Shown: positions 34,594 to 42,925, counted from the stretch's first letter. The stretch is DNA of 64,000 nucleotides from Jeotgalibacillus sp. S-D1 (GCF_004358665.1 NZ_SMZR01000005.1:62001-126000), one strand, 5' to 3'. Made by a program: numbers and translations. The notes: a model not told the origin generated them from the letters alone.

Positions 34594-36054
34594 ATGAAAG
34601 GTGTTTTTACAAAAGAACAATGGTTTGGGAATGTTCGAGGTGATGTTCTTGCAGGCATAGTGGTTGCTTTAGCACTGATACCAGAAGCCATTGCATTCTC
34701 AATTATTGCCGGCGTTGACCCGATGGTCGGTCTTTATGCGTCATTTTGTATTGCAGTCGTGATTTCATTCGTAGGGGGCAGACCGGGGATGATCTCAGCA
34801 GCTACAGGTGCTATGGCCTTATTAATGGTTACTCTTGTAGCAGATCATGGCTTGCAGTACCTGTTTGCAGCTACGATTTTAACAGGAATTCTTCAGATCC
34901 TGGCTGGTGTTTTTAAGCTTGCTAAATACATGAAGTTCATACCGCGATCCGTTATGATCGGATTCGTTAATGCATTAGCAATTTTAATATTCACTTCTCA
35001 ATTACAGCATTTTGTTGGTGAAACTTGGATTATGTACGTACTGGTTGCAGCTACGTTAGCCATTATTTATTTATTGCCGCTTGTGACAAAAGTTGTTCCA
35101 TCAACACTTGTTGCAATCGTTGCAATTACAGCAGTTGCCATCTTTATGAATATTGACGTGCGAACCGTTGGAGATATGGGTGCTTTAACTCAAACTCTTC
35201 CGATGTTTTTAATCCCGGATATTCCTTTGAATTTTGAAACATTGCAAATTATTTTCCCGTACGCGATTGCATTGACGGTTGTTGGACTTTTAGAGTCGCT
35301 TCTTACAGCATCGATTGTTGATGATGCAACGGATACGGAAAGTGATAAAAACATGGAGTCACGCGGGCAGGGTATCGCCAATATTACTGCCGGATTTTTC
35401 GGTGGAATGGCTGGTTGTGCCATGATTGGACAATCCGTTATTAATGTTAAATCAGGCGGTCGAGGAAGACTATCCACTTTAGTTGCCGGTGTCTTTTTAA
35501 TGGTATTAATTGTTCTTTTGGGTAATGTGGTCGTACAAATTCCAATGGCTGCATTAGCCGGTGTCATGATTATGGTATCGATCAGCACCTTTGACTGGTC
35601 ATCCATTAAAACGATGCATATCGTTCCCAAAACCGATGTGGCCGTTATGGTCGCTACCGTTTCCGTGGTTGTTTACACACATGATTTATCTAAAGGCGTT
35701 TTAGCTGGAGTCGTTCTCAGCGCCTTGTTCTTCGCCGCTAAAATCTCAAAAGTGAAAGTAATGTCTTTGTTAGTGAATAGCGGAGACAAGCGCATTTACT
35801 ATATTAGAGGACAGATTTTCTTTGCTTCGATTACGGATTTTCTTGCTGAGTTCGACTTCCAGGAAAACATTGATGAAGTGGAGCTGGACTTTACCGCTGC
35901 TCATCTTTGGGATGATTCCGCTGCCGGTGCCATCGATAAAATAGAAATGAAATTCGAACAAAACGGGACCAAAGTGATTGTTAAAGGCTTGAACATTGAG
36001 AGCACAAAATTAATGAATAAAATTGGCGGCATTTCAAAAAGTTCTGGCCATTAA
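34594..36054 (+). CDS. SulP-family anion transporter with STAS domain
   Basis: This 486-aa membrane protein belongs to the SLC26/SulP family. It has [26 protein letters not shown] at the N-terminus, [15 protein letters not shown] and [14 protein letters not shown], and a short C-terminal STAS domain (about residues 390-480). Relatives carry sulfate, bicarbonate or other anions; BicA-like bicarbonate and YvdB-type proteins are close. The STAS segment is followed 20 bp later by a universal stress protein gene, which is a recurrent pairing. ATG 34594 with GAGGGAAG upstream is chosen over an in-frame ATG 31 codons earlier. Confidence 0.9.
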   Translation: MKGVFTKEQWFGNVRGDVLAGIVVALALIPEAIAFSIIAGVDPMVGLYASFCIAVVISFVGGRPGMISAATGAMALLMVTLVADHGLQYLFAATILTGILQILAGVFKLAKYMKFIPRSVMIGFVNALAILIFTSQLQHFVGETWIMYVLVAATLAIIYLLPLVTKVVPSTLVAIVAITAVAIFMNIDVRTVGDMGALTQTLPMFLIPDIPLNFETLQIIFPYAIALTVVGLLESLLTASIVDDATDTESDKNMESRGQGIANITAGFFGGMAGCAMIGQSVINVKSGGRGRLSTLVAGVFLMVLIVLLGNVVVQIPMAALAGVMIMVSISTFDWSSIKTMHIVPKTDVAVMVATVSVVVYTHDLSKGVLAGVVLSALFFAAKISKVKVMSLLVNSGDKRIYYIRGQIFFASITDFLAEFDFQENIDEVELDFTAAHLWDDSAAGAIDKIEMKFEQNGTKVIVKGLNIESTKLMNKIGGISKSSGH

Positions 36055-36074
36055 AAAGGAATGGAGGTTTCAAA

Positions 36075-36491
36075 ATGAAAAAAATCATGGTTGCTTCAGA
36101 TGGTTCAGACCATTCAACCAGAGCGCTTAAAAAAGCGATCCAAATTGGTTCTTCACAGGAAAGTGTCACGATCGATCTTGTCTATGTGGTGGATGGTGAC
36201 ACATCAAAAGCTGACGTGCTGCATTACGGTGATTCAGATACAGCAAGCTTCAAGCGTCAGAAGATGATGGAGCAGCAGGCTGAGATTGCACGTGAAGCCG
36301 GACTTCAAACAGACATTAAAATTCTTCATGGTTCCGCTTCTGAAACCCTGATCGATTACGCAAACAATGGCAGCTATGATTTAGTGTTAGTCGGAAGCCG
36401 CGGCCGAAACAAACTGCAAACTATGCTTTTAGGCAGTGTGAGTCACAAGCTGATAAAACATATTGATGCCCCTGTTATGGTCGTTAAATGA
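36075..36491 (+). CDS. Universal stress protein (UspA family)
   Basis: This 138-aa single-domain protein begins KKIMVASDGSDHSTRALKKAI and ends with the ATP-binding motif GSRGRNKLQTMLLGSVSHKLIKHIDAPVMVV (G-x2-G-x9-G-S). It probably binds ATP. GGAGG precedes the ATG, and the gene is 20 bp behind the SulP transporter, so it may modulate that transporter. A terminator follows. Confidence 0.92.
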   Translation: MKKIMVASDGSDHSTRALKKAIQIGSSQESVTIDLVYVVDGDTSKADVLHYGDSDTASFKRQKMMEQQAEIAREAGLQTDIKILHGSASETLIDYANNGSYDLVLVGSRGRNKLQTMLLGSVSHKLIKHIDAPVMVVK

Positions 36492-36509
36492 TAGTGAGTA
36501 AACATAATC

Positions 36510-36552
36510 AGAGCAGCGCTTGGAGGCTAACTTCCTGGCGCTGCTCTTTTAA
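36510..36552 (+). terminator. Terminator of the SulP-UspA operon
   Basis: AGAGCAGCGC and GCGCTGCTCT form the outer stem, with a further GGAGG/CTTCC pairing inside, then TTTTAAAT. Confidence 0.88.
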
Positions 36553-36632
36553 ATACGATTTACTTTTAACAAGCTAGGTTAAGAGACTATTATTTTTGGC
36601 AGGGCGCCCATTTATTGATGTAAGCTGTTGTG

Positions 36633-37016
36633 CTAGTTTAAAGTACTCTCAAAAAACACAATCCGATTGCCAAATGGGTCTCCAATCCGCACTTCCCTCG
36701 TGTTCCAAGGGGTTTCTTCGATGCCGGGACGGGCAAATTTGTAGTTCTTTGAGATAAGGTTTGAATGGAGAAGCTCAATGTTTTCTACCTCAATCCTGAG
36801 TGCCGCACCAGGGCAGCAGTCTCCGTGATTTTCTGATAGATGGATGATACAATCTCCATTTGACACTTGCATGTATAATGGCAGACCTTCCTCAAAACGG
36901 TGCTCCCAATCCACCTTAAAATCCAAAAATGCTACATAAAACTCCTTCGCCTTCTCCTCATCAAAAATTCGTAAAATGGGAGTGGGACTCTTCATTATGA
37001 TGCCGGATGTGCTCAT
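36633..37016 (-). CDS. VOC-family protein, BLMA/glyoxalase-superfamily type
   Basis: This 127-aa protein has the pattern ILRIFDEEKAKEFYVAFLDFKVDWEHRF, YMQVSNGDCIIHLSENHGDC and DPFGNRIVFFE, the signature of the small glyoxalase-superfamily group related to bleomycin-binding proteins. It may bind a small molecule as a dimer; whether it confers resistance is not known. AAGGTGG precedes the ATG. It is a lone gene on the minus strand. Confidence 0.82.
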   Translation of the reverse strand: MSTSGIIMKSPTPILRIFDEEKAKEFYVAFLDFKVDWEHRFEEGLPLYMQVSNGDCIIHLSENHGDCCPGAALRIEVENIELLHSNLISKNYKFARPGIEETPWNTREVRIGDPFGNRIVFFESTLN

Positions 37017-37201
37017 GGTGGTGCCACCTTTCTTCTATGTATTTTAAATGCTGCGATTCTCTTCAAAACTATTATAAACCATTAACTATCTTATTAGTTT
37101 TCAAAAAAACTAAATAACTTGGACTAAAACCATTGCATATATTGTATAACAGTTGATTGCTTTTTTAATGAGGACGTCAAAATAAAATAAGGAGTGGTAA
37201 A

Positions 37202-37222
37202 ATGAAAGAAGAGGAGTGGTAA
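37202..37222 (+). CDS. Six-codon upstream ORF from a duplicated start region
   Basis: A 22-nt segment containing GGAGTGGTAAAATGAAAGAA is present twice in tandem, so yyaC is preceded by a first ribosome binding site and ATG. That ATG opens a six-codon frame (M-K-E-E-E-W, stop 37220-37222) ending one base before the yyaC ATG. The second ribosome binding site lies inside it. Translational coupling or reduced yyaC initiation is possible. Confidence 0.5.
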   Translation: MKEEEW

Positions 37223-37223
37223 A

Positions 37224-37820
37224 ATGAAAGAACTGTTTAATTATCATAAAGCTGAAAAAAATGAATCGAACATTGAGTTAATAGGAATGGTCGATCCAAA
37301 TTCCACATATTACTCTGGACAGCTTAGTACACTTCAAAAAGCACTTTCTATTGTAATGGAGAAAGCTATGATGGAGAAAAGACAATGTGTTTTTATCTGT
37401 ATTGGATCTGATCGGTCAGTCGGAGATTCTCTTGGTCCGCTCACCGGTACTTTTTTAAGAAGCATAGACCCCACTCTTAATATCTATGGCACATTGGAAG
37501 AACCCGTTCATTCATTTAACCTAAAAAGTGTTTATAAAAAGATAAAAAAGACATTTTTTAATCCCCTCATCATTTGTATTGATGCAAGTTTAGCTGAGAA
37601 GGACGTAGTTGGTTCAGTTATTCTTAATAAAGGACCTATTCAACCGGGATCCGCACTTAAGAAAACGTTATTACCAATTGGTGACTATCATATCTTAGGT
37701 GTTGTAAACTATTTAGACCCTTTGCCTTCAGCTCAATTTTTAAATGACACACGTTTGCTGACTGTGTATTCGTTGTCAAAGATAATCACAAAAATAATCT
37801 CGGAAAAAGAGCTTTTTTAA
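37224..37820 (+). CDS. yyaC: YyaC-family spore protein (hydrogenase-maturation-protease fold)
   Basis: This 198-aa protein matches YyaC of Bacillus: IGSDRSVGDSLGPLTGTFL (HybD-type motif), GTLEEPVHSFNL and IDASLAEKDVVG. It is expressed in the forespore in B. subtilis and annotated as a putative spore protease related to germination protease; activity is not well established. Its presence argues that the organism forms endospores. The preceding sequence is a tandem duplication of its ribosome binding site and start codon. Confidence 0.9.
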   Translation: MKELFNYHKAEKNESNIELIGMVDPNSTYYSGQLSTLQKALSIVMEKAMMEKRQCVFICIGSDRSVGDSLGPLTGTFLRSIDPTLNIYGTLEEPVHSFNLKSVYKKIKKTFFNPLIICIDASLAEKDVVGSVILNKGPIQPGSALKKTLLPIGDYHILGVVNYLDPLPSAQFLNDTRLLTVYSLSKIITKIISEKELF

Positions 37821-37833
37821 GATCTTCTCCATG

Positions 37834-37862
37834 AAAAAGGCCAGTCGTGAAAGACCGGCCAA
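37834..37862 (-). terminator. Terminator of the CitMHS transporter gene
   Basis: GGCCGGTC/GACTGGCC stem on the minus strand followed by TTTTTC. On the plus strand there is no T run. Confidence 0.75.
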
Positions 37863-37891
37863 TTAAGTATATTCATCGTAGATCATAGTCA

Positions 37892-39208
37892 CTAAAATGC
37901 AGAGATAGCACCCGTCAAAAATGCGACCAAAATGATAAAGAGAGAACAGATCACTGACCATTTAATGGCAAAACGCTGGAATTCTCCTAAATCGATTTTA
38001 ACCATACCTACAAGTAAAAGTGTTGAAGCAACGAGTGGACTTAAAAAATGCACCGGCTGACCAAGTACTGATGCTCGTGCAACTTCAATCGGTTCAACTC
38101 CATAAGCTGCTCCGGCTTCGGCTAAGATCGGTAAAACCCCGAAATAATACGCATCGTTGGATAATACAAACGTGAATGGCATACTTGTCAGGGCTACCAC
38201 AAGCGGGTAAAAGGAACCTAAAGACTCAGGAATTAATGTTACAAGAGAATTGGCGATAGCTCCAACCATTTCTGTTCCTTCAAAAATACCAGTAAAAATT
38301 CCAGCAGCAAAAACCAGTGTCACCACAGTTAATGCGTTTCCAGCATGCGCAATCATTCTTTCTTTTTGTTGTTCTAAGTTAGGATAATTAATCATTGATG
38401 CCAGGACAAAACCGATTAAAAACAAAACAGGAACCGGTAATAATCCCATAACCAAAACAGTCATAACAACTAAAACTAAGAAGAAGTTGATCCAAATTAA
38501 ATGCGGTCTTTTCGTATTCTCCTGCAAAGCATATGCCGCTGCAGCCTCAGATAGTGATGGAGCTTCCATTGGAACGTGATCGAATGAAATTAGTCCAATG
38601 CGCTTTCTTTCACCTTTTCCTAACACAAAAGAGATCATTAATACACATAAAATGCCTCCGGCCATTGTCGGCAATAATGGAATGAAAAACTCTCCTGCGT
38701 CTAATCCGAGTGCAGTGATTGCTCGGGTAGCAGGCCCTCCCCAAGGAGTCATGCCGCTCATTATACTTAACGACAACAGTGAAATAGTGGCAAGTACAAT
38801 TGGACGCATGCCAATTCGTTTATAAAGTGGCAGCATAGCAGAAATCGTGATCATATGGGTCGTTGTGCCATCACCGTCAAGTGCAGCAACTATAGCCAAA
38901 ACCCCCGTTCCAATTGTAATTTTAACAGGATCCCCTTTCACAATTTGCAGCATTTTCCGAATCAAAGGATCGAATAATCCAGCATCAATCAACACCCCGA
39001 AAAACAAAATCGCAAAGAGCAGCAAAGCCGCAGAAGGAGCTACCATTTTTAATCCTTCGAACATCATTTCTCCCAACCGCGGACCGAATCCTCCAATTAA
39101 TCCGAACACAATTGGCACAATCGTTAACGCAACAACTGGTGATAGTTTCTTCGTCATAATCAAATAAGTAAAGGTAATCACCATCGACAGTCCTAAAAAT
39201 GTAAGCAC
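37892..39208 (-). CDS. CitMHS-family divalent metal-citrate/tricarboxylate transporter
   Basis: This ~438-aa membrane protein has twelve or so helices and belongs to the CitM/CitH family that takes up metal-complexed citrate with protons. Characteristic parts are ALDGDGTTTHMITISAMLPLY and SIMSGMTPWGGPATRAI. The GTG at 39208 has AAGGGG at good spacing and gives MLTFLGLS; an earlier GTG at 39217 overlaps the site. A cre box is 20 bp upstream. Neighbours are a LysR regulator and a PrpF-family isomerase, so its substrate may be a tricarboxylate such as aconitate rather than citrate itself. Confidence 0.9.
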   Translation of the reverse strand: MLTFLGLSMVITFTYLIMTKKLSPVVALTIVPIVFGLIGGFGPRLGEMMFEGLKMVAPSAALLLFAILFFGVLIDAGLFDPLIRKMLQIVKGDPVKITIGTGVLAIVAALDGDGTTTHMITISAMLPLYKRIGMRPIVLATISLLSLSIMSGMTPWGGPATRAITALGLDAGEFFIPLLPTMAGGILCVLMISFVLGKGERKRIGLISFDHVPMEAPSLSEAAAAYALQENTKRPHLIWINFFLVLVVMTVLVMGLLPVPVLFLIGFVLASMINYPNLEQQKERMIAHAGNALTVVTLVFAAGIFTGIFEGTEMVGAIANSLVTLIPESLGSFYPLVVALTSMPFTFVLSNDAYYFGVLPILAEAGAAYGVEPIEVARASVLGQPVHFLSPLVASTLLLVGMVKIDLGEFQRFAIKWSVICSLFIILVAFLTGAISAF

Positions 39209-39227
39209 AATTCCCACCCCTTTTTAA

Positions 39228-39241
39228 AGTAAACGCTTACA
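39228..39241 (-). promoter_or_regulatory. CcpA cre box upstream of the CitMHS transporter
   Basis: AGTAAACGCTTACA (TGTAAGCGTTTACT on the minus strand) matches the cre consensus with one mismatch. It lies about 20 bp before the start codon, where it should cause glucose repression. Confidence 0.68.
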
Positions 39242-39358
39242 AAAATCATCCGTAAATTATTGTTAGAATAGTTCAAATAAACACATAAGTATAATACATA
39301 ATTTTAGGGGGGGAGTTATAAAAAAATTTATAACGTTGATAGAACAAAGGTAAAAACA

Positions 39359-40222
39359 TTAAAGTTCGTCATAAGAAGTCAGAAAATCAACAAAGGTTTT
39401 TATGGTTGTTAATTTTAGGGCATCCTCATTATACATAAGCCAAGTATTACGCAATACAGGTTCTCCGTTTTTATAAGAAAGTCCATAAATATTCAGATGA
39501 TCAGAAGGCTGCAGGCAAATTTCCGGGAGTATTGATACACCTAAATCATGCTTAACCATTTCTTTACATGTTTCTTGACGATCGTTTTCCATTGTAACAA
39601 GAGGCGGGGTGGAAAAATGATCATGCCACCACCCATTAATTAATCCTTTTAATGAACTGTCTGTATTGTAATTAATAAAAGGAAGCTTAGGCAAGGTTTC
39701 CAATTTAACTTCTCGTTTTGAGATTAAACACAATCGTTCCTTATGCAATAAGGTTTTTGTACCATACCAATCATAGTTTCCTCTTAAAATTCCAAGGTGT
39801 ACGTGGGAGGAATTAAGTAAATCCATAATTTCAGTACTCCATCCAGTTCGCACACTGAATTGAACATGGGGATACTTTGTGGAAAATGCTTTTAGTAAAG
39901 CTGGTAATTTATATTGTGCAAAATTACTAGATACACCAATTCGAAGTGTTCCACGAACCTCCGGCTTCATATTTTGGAGATAATCTTTCGTTGTTTGAAG
40001 CTGTTTCTTCATTTCTATTGCATAATTTGCTAAGTGTATTCCCTCCGAAGTTAGTTCAACCCCCGTTTTCGTCTTGAAAAATAATGTTGTTCCGAATTTT
40101 CGTTCAATGTTTTTAAGGCGATAGGTTAAAGCTGGTTGGGATACATATAACCGTTCTGCTGCCCGGCTAATATTTTTTTCTTCTAATAAAACATGCAGTG
40201 CATGCCAGTCCTTTTCATCCAT
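39359..40222 (-). CDS. LysR-family regulator of the tricarboxylate cassette
   Basis: This 287-aa regulator has an N-terminal helix-turn-helix (residues about 3-60, NISRAAERLYVSQPALTYRLKNIERKFGTTLFFKT) and a LysR substrate-binding domain. AGAGGTG precedes the ATG. It is divergent from the PrpF-family gene and reads toward the transporter gene (140-bp gap with cre box). Nested inverted repeats lie in the divergent gap. It most likely activates one or both flanking units in response to a tricarboxylate or related acid. Confidence 0.92.
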   Translation of the reverse strand: MDEKDWHALHVLLEEKNISRAAERLYVSQPALTYRLKNIERKFGTTLFFKTKTGVELTSEGIHLANYAIEMKKQLQTTKDYLQNMKPEVRGTLRIGVSSNFAQYKLPALLKAFSTKYPHVQFSVRTGWSTEIMDLLNSSHVHLGILRGNYDWYGTKTLLHKERLCLISKREVKLETLPKLPFINYNTDSSLKGLINGWWHDHFSTPPLVTMENDRQETCKEMVKHDLGVSILPEICLQPSDHLNIYGLSYKNGEPVLRNTWLMYNEDALKLTTIKTFVDFLTSYDEL

Positions 40223-40243
40223 GAATACTCACCTCTTCTTGTT

Positions 40244-40290
40244 ATAAGTTTTTTTTTACATACTACTAATAAAATATGTATTTCACTTAT
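40244..40290. promoter_or_regulatory. Nested inverted repeats, probable LysR operator
   Basis: ATAAGT (40244-40249) pairs with ACTTAT (40285-40290), and inside it TACATA (40257-40262) pairs with TATGTA (40275-40280). The two share almost the same centre, midway between the divergent LysR and PrpF genes. The T-N-A style symmetry fits a LysR-type site; binding is inferred. Confidence 0.45.
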
Positions 40291-40341
40291 AAAGCAGTTT
40301 AGCATACGATGTGGTTACTAACAAAAAAGGGGCGAACGAAC

Positions 40342-41469
40342 ATGAGAATACCAATTGCATTGATGAGGGGTGGAACAAGTAAAGGGGTATTCATTGATCA
40401 ACAGCATATGCCGATCCATCGTGAGTTATGGGAAGCTTTTTTACTGGATATAATGGGGAGCCCAGACCATCGTCAAATAGATGGACTCGGTGGCGGGAAC
40501 TCACTAACAAGTAAGGTAGCAATTATTCAACCGTCGTTATCGCCGAATTATGATATTGAATATACGTTTGCTCAAGTGAGCATACATGACCAATTCGTAG
40601 ATTTCAAAGGAAATTGCGGAAACATTTCTTCTGCAGTAGGCCCATATGCGATATCGAAAGGATTCGTTTCTACGAAAGAACCTGTAACATCCGTGCGTAT
40701 TTTAAATACTAACACTAATAAAATCATCGTTGCTGAAGTGCAAGTTGAAAAAGGAGAAGTTAAGACAGAAGGTTGTTATTCGATTCCTGGAGTTCCTGGT
40801 ACAGGTGCACCTGTTTTTCTGTCTTTTTCACAGCCAGAAGGTGCTGTAACAGGTAAGTTATATCCCACCGGCAAACCCCAAGACCAAATAAAGCTTGGCA
40901 ATCGATTATTGAACATCTCAATTGTGGATGTTGCCAATCCCCTGGTTTTAGTTCGTGCAAGTGATCTGGGTCTTTTGGGTACAGAATTGCCAACTGAGTA
41001 TACAAAAGAGCAGCTTAAAGAATTTGAACAGATTCGAGCACTCGCTGCAGAGAAATGTGGTTTTTCTAATAGAGAGAATGCAACTAAACTATCACCTGCC
41101 GTTCCAAAATTGACCATTGTCGCTGAGCCAGCTGACTACATGGATACGAATGGTAATTTCCATTCTTCTCGTGAAATGGACCTGCTAATACGGATGATGT
41201 CAATGCAAAAGCCCCATCAGGCCCTTGCGATTACTGGAGCAATCTGTGCCACGGCTTGTGCCTTTCTGGATGGAAATATTCTTTCGGATTTCATTCAGAT
41301 CAAAAATGAAGTATTTCGCCTGGGTCATCCTGCAGGAATCATGGACACTAAAGTAGAGTTAGTTGGCGGACATATTGCAGCAATTAAGGTGGCCAGAACG
41401 GCAAGAATGATTTTAGAAGGTGCTGTATACACAAAGAACTCTTATCACCTGCTTGAACAGCATGCCTGA
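40342..41469 (+). CDS. PrpF-family aconitate/methylaconitate-type isomerase
   Basis: This 375-aa protein has the PrpF fold (two diaminopimelate-epimerase-like halves). Landmarks are PIALMRGGTSKGVF near the start, GLGGGNSLTSKVAI, and GNCGNISSAVGPYAI, where the cysteine is the likely acid/base. Characterised relatives isomerise 2-methylaconitate (PrpF), tautomerise 4-oxalomesaconate (GalD, LigU) or convert cis- to trans-aconitate (TbrA of B. thuringiensis). There is no prpB/C/D nearby, so propionate metabolism is not indicated. The CitMHS transporter and LysR regulator suggest a tricarboxylate. ATG 40342 with AAAGGGG is preferred over an upstream in-frame start. Confidence 0.85.
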   Translation: MRIPIALMRGGTSKGVFIDQQHMPIHRELWEAFLLDIMGSPDHRQIDGLGGGNSLTSKVAIIQPSLSPNYDIEYTFAQVSIHDQFVDFKGNCGNISSAVGPYAISKGFVSTKEPVTSVRILNTNTNKIIVAEVQVEKGEVKTEGCYSIPGVPGTGAPVFLSFSQPEGAVTGKLYPTGKPQDQIKLGNRLLNISIVDVANPLVLVRASDLGLLGTELPTEYTKEQLKEFEQIRALAAEKCGFSNRENATKLSPAVPKLTIVAEPADYMDTNGNFHSSREMDLLIRMMSMQKPHQALAITGAICATACAFLDGNILSDFIQIKNEVFRLGHPAGIMDTKVELVGGHIAAIKVARTARMILEGAVYTKNSYHLLEQHA

Positions 41470-41500
41470 TATAAATATAAAATTTAAAAGGGGTGTCACT

Positions 41501-41653
41501 ATGTGGATTATTACATTATTTAAAGGTCAGCGTATTCAAATGTTTGAATATGATACGAAGAAAGAAGCAATGTTTAATTTTTCAAAGATAAGTGGTTGTA
41601 AAGTACTGACTCAAGTAATCTATTATAATGATCCAGTTATAAACTATAAGTGA
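41501..41653 (+). CDS. 50-aa conserved-looking protein between prpF-like and HPr-like genes
   Basis: The product (M-W-I-I-T-L-F... ending NDPVINYK) is of no family I can name with confidence. It alternates hydrophobic and polar residues as a small beta-alpha-beta domain would, with FEYDTKKEAMFNF and GCKVLTQVIYYND. The ribosome binding site AAAAGGGG precedes ATG 41501; a longer frame starting at 41420 overlaps the isomerase gene and is not preferred. It lies 31 bp behind the isomerase gene and 11 bp before the HPr-like gene, so the three form one operon. Confidence 0.65.
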   Translation: MWIITLFKGQRIQMFEYDTKKEAMFNFSKISGCKVLTQVIYYNDPVINYK

Positions 41654-41664
41654 GGTGGATGAAG

Positions 41665-41913
41665 ATGGCAATAGATAAAACCCTCGTAAAAGTGGTTGTT
41701 CAAATCAACCAGACTGCTAATAAGTATCAATCCAGTATTGTTATAAAAACAGATAAAGCTATGATAGATGCTAAAAGTATATTAGGACTAACAAATAGTA
41801 TTTTAACCTCCTCCTCCTTTCACCTTGATATTCATGGTCCTGATGAGGATCAAGCTAAAACAGCCATGCAGCAGATATTTAGAAAAAGCGGTTTACCCGT
41901 ATCAGTGAGCTAA
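41665..41913 (+). CDS. HPr/Crh-like domain protein lacking the active-site histidine
   Basis: This 82-aa protein aligns with HPr over NQTANKYQSSIVIKTDKA and DAKSILGL (residues 35-42). Ser38 corresponds to the regulatory Ser46 of HPr and Crh. The first strand and the GxHARP loop are missing: the position of His15 falls on Leu7 and the first histidine is residue 53. It cannot take phosphate from enzyme I but could be phosphorylated by HPr kinase as Crh is. AGGTGG lies 6 nt before ATG 41665. It is last in the operon with the PrpF-family isomerase; a strong terminator follows. Confidence 0.78.
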   Translation: MAIDKTLVKVVVQINQTANKYQSSIVIKTDKAMIDAKSILGLTNSILTSSSFHLDIHGPDEDQAKTAMQQIFRKSGLPVSVS

Positions 41914-41945
41914 AGAAGAAAACATTATATAAAGTATAGTTCACA

Positions 41946-41990
41946 AAAAAGCCTCTCTGCCATTTTTTAAATGGCGAAGAGGCTTTTAGT
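41946..41990 (+). terminator. Terminator of the prpF-like operon
   Basis: AAAGCCTCT-TGCCAT and ATGGCG-AAGAGGCTTTT form a long stem with a single mismatch and a T run. Confidence 0.9.
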
Positions 41991-42027
41991 GAGCATTTTC
42001 AATTATTGATTATCTTTTTTAATGAGG

Positions 42028-42065
42028 CTGTTGATTTCCGTTGCAGGCGGACGCTTCCCACTTCA
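42028..42065. repeat. Truncated copy of the Bacillaceae palindromic repeat
   Basis: CTGTTGATTTCCG, then GCAGGCGGACGCTTCCC, matches the left end of copies 1 and 2, after which similarity stops. The rest of the gap 42066-42094 has no matching right end. Confidence 0.55.
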
Positions 42066-42094
42066 AACAATGGCTCTTGACTGTTTAGTTAATC

Positions 42095-42925
42095 TTAAAA
42101 ATTAAATTCATCCGGGTGTGGCCCGCTTCGAAGGTTCTCATTAAGCCCGTCGAGCTGGCTCATTTCATCTTCTGTGAGGGAGAAATTATGGCTGATGTTT
42201 TCTTTCATTCGGGAAGGCGTCATTGATTTCGGTATGGTAATCACATCATGCTGCAGATCCCAGCGAAGAATTACTTGAGCTGCCGATTTTGTGTGTTTCT
42301 CTGCGATCTCCTGAACCTTTTTATTAGTAAGCAATTCTGCATTCATAAGCGGTGACCAGGCTTCTACTTGAATATTGTGTTTGAGGCAATATTCTCTGAC
42401 CTTCTCCTGAGTCAATTTAGGATGAAATTCAATCTGGTTAATTACCGGCGTGACTTCTGCATGCTCTAACAGGTTTTCTAAATGATGCACCTGGAAATTA
42501 CTTACCCCAATGGCCTTGATGCGTCCTTCCTTGTAAAGTGTCTCCAGCGCTTTCCACGCCTCAAGGTATTTATCCTGTCCCGGCCAATGAATTAAATAAA
42601 GATTTAAATACGCAAGATCCATTTTCTTCAGGGTTTCTTCGTAAGCCATGATTGTTTCATCATAAGTTAATCCATCATTCCACACCTTTGACGTGATGAA
42701 TAACTCCTCACGCGTTACAATTCCTTCCTGGATAGCAAGGCGAATACCGTTTCCAACACTTTTCTCGTTTCCATAAATGGCCGCAGTGTCAATGCTGCGG
42801 TACCCAAGCTGAATCGCCATTTTTACCGCCTCTTCCAACTCTTTCCCTTCCTCTACTCGAAATACACCGTAGCCAACCTCAGGCATTTCCAAACCATTGT
42901 TTAAAGTTCTATTCTTTATTGTCAT
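42095..42925 (-). CDS. Aldo/keto reductase (YvgN/2,5-diketogluconate reductase-like)
   Basis: This 276-aa NADPH-dependent (beta/alpha)8 reductase has the AKR tetrad regions: GYGVFRVEEG, IDTAAIYGNEKSVG (Asp, Tyr), LIHWPGQDKYLEAWKALE (His) and GVSNFQVHHLE. The cofactor motif IPKSMTPSRMKEN is near the C-terminus. Start at ATG 42925 with AAAAGGGG upstream; the longer frame to 43015 is not needed. It is monocistronic. Substrates of this group include methylglyoxal and other small aldehydes, and none can be singled out. Confidence 0.92.
   Translation of the reverse strand: MTIKNRTLNNGLEMPEVGYGVFRVEEGKELEEAVKMAIQLGYRSIDTAAIYGNEKSVGNGIRLAIQEGIVTREELFITSKVWNDGLTYDETIMAYEETLKKMDLAYLNLYLIHWPGQDKYLEAWKALETLYKEGRIKAIGVSNFQVHHLENLLEHAEVTPVINQIEFHPKLTQEKVREYCLKHNIQVEAWSPLMNAELLTNKKVQEIAEKHTKSAAQVILRWDLQHDVITIPKSMTPSRMKENISHNFSLTEDEMSQLDGLNENLRSGPHPDEFNF

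Noticed and set aside
40342-41469. Methylcitrate-cycle 2-methylaconitate isomerase (prpF)
   Set aside because: No prpB, prpC, prpD or acnD gene is present nearby, so the name was not transferred although the fold is the same.
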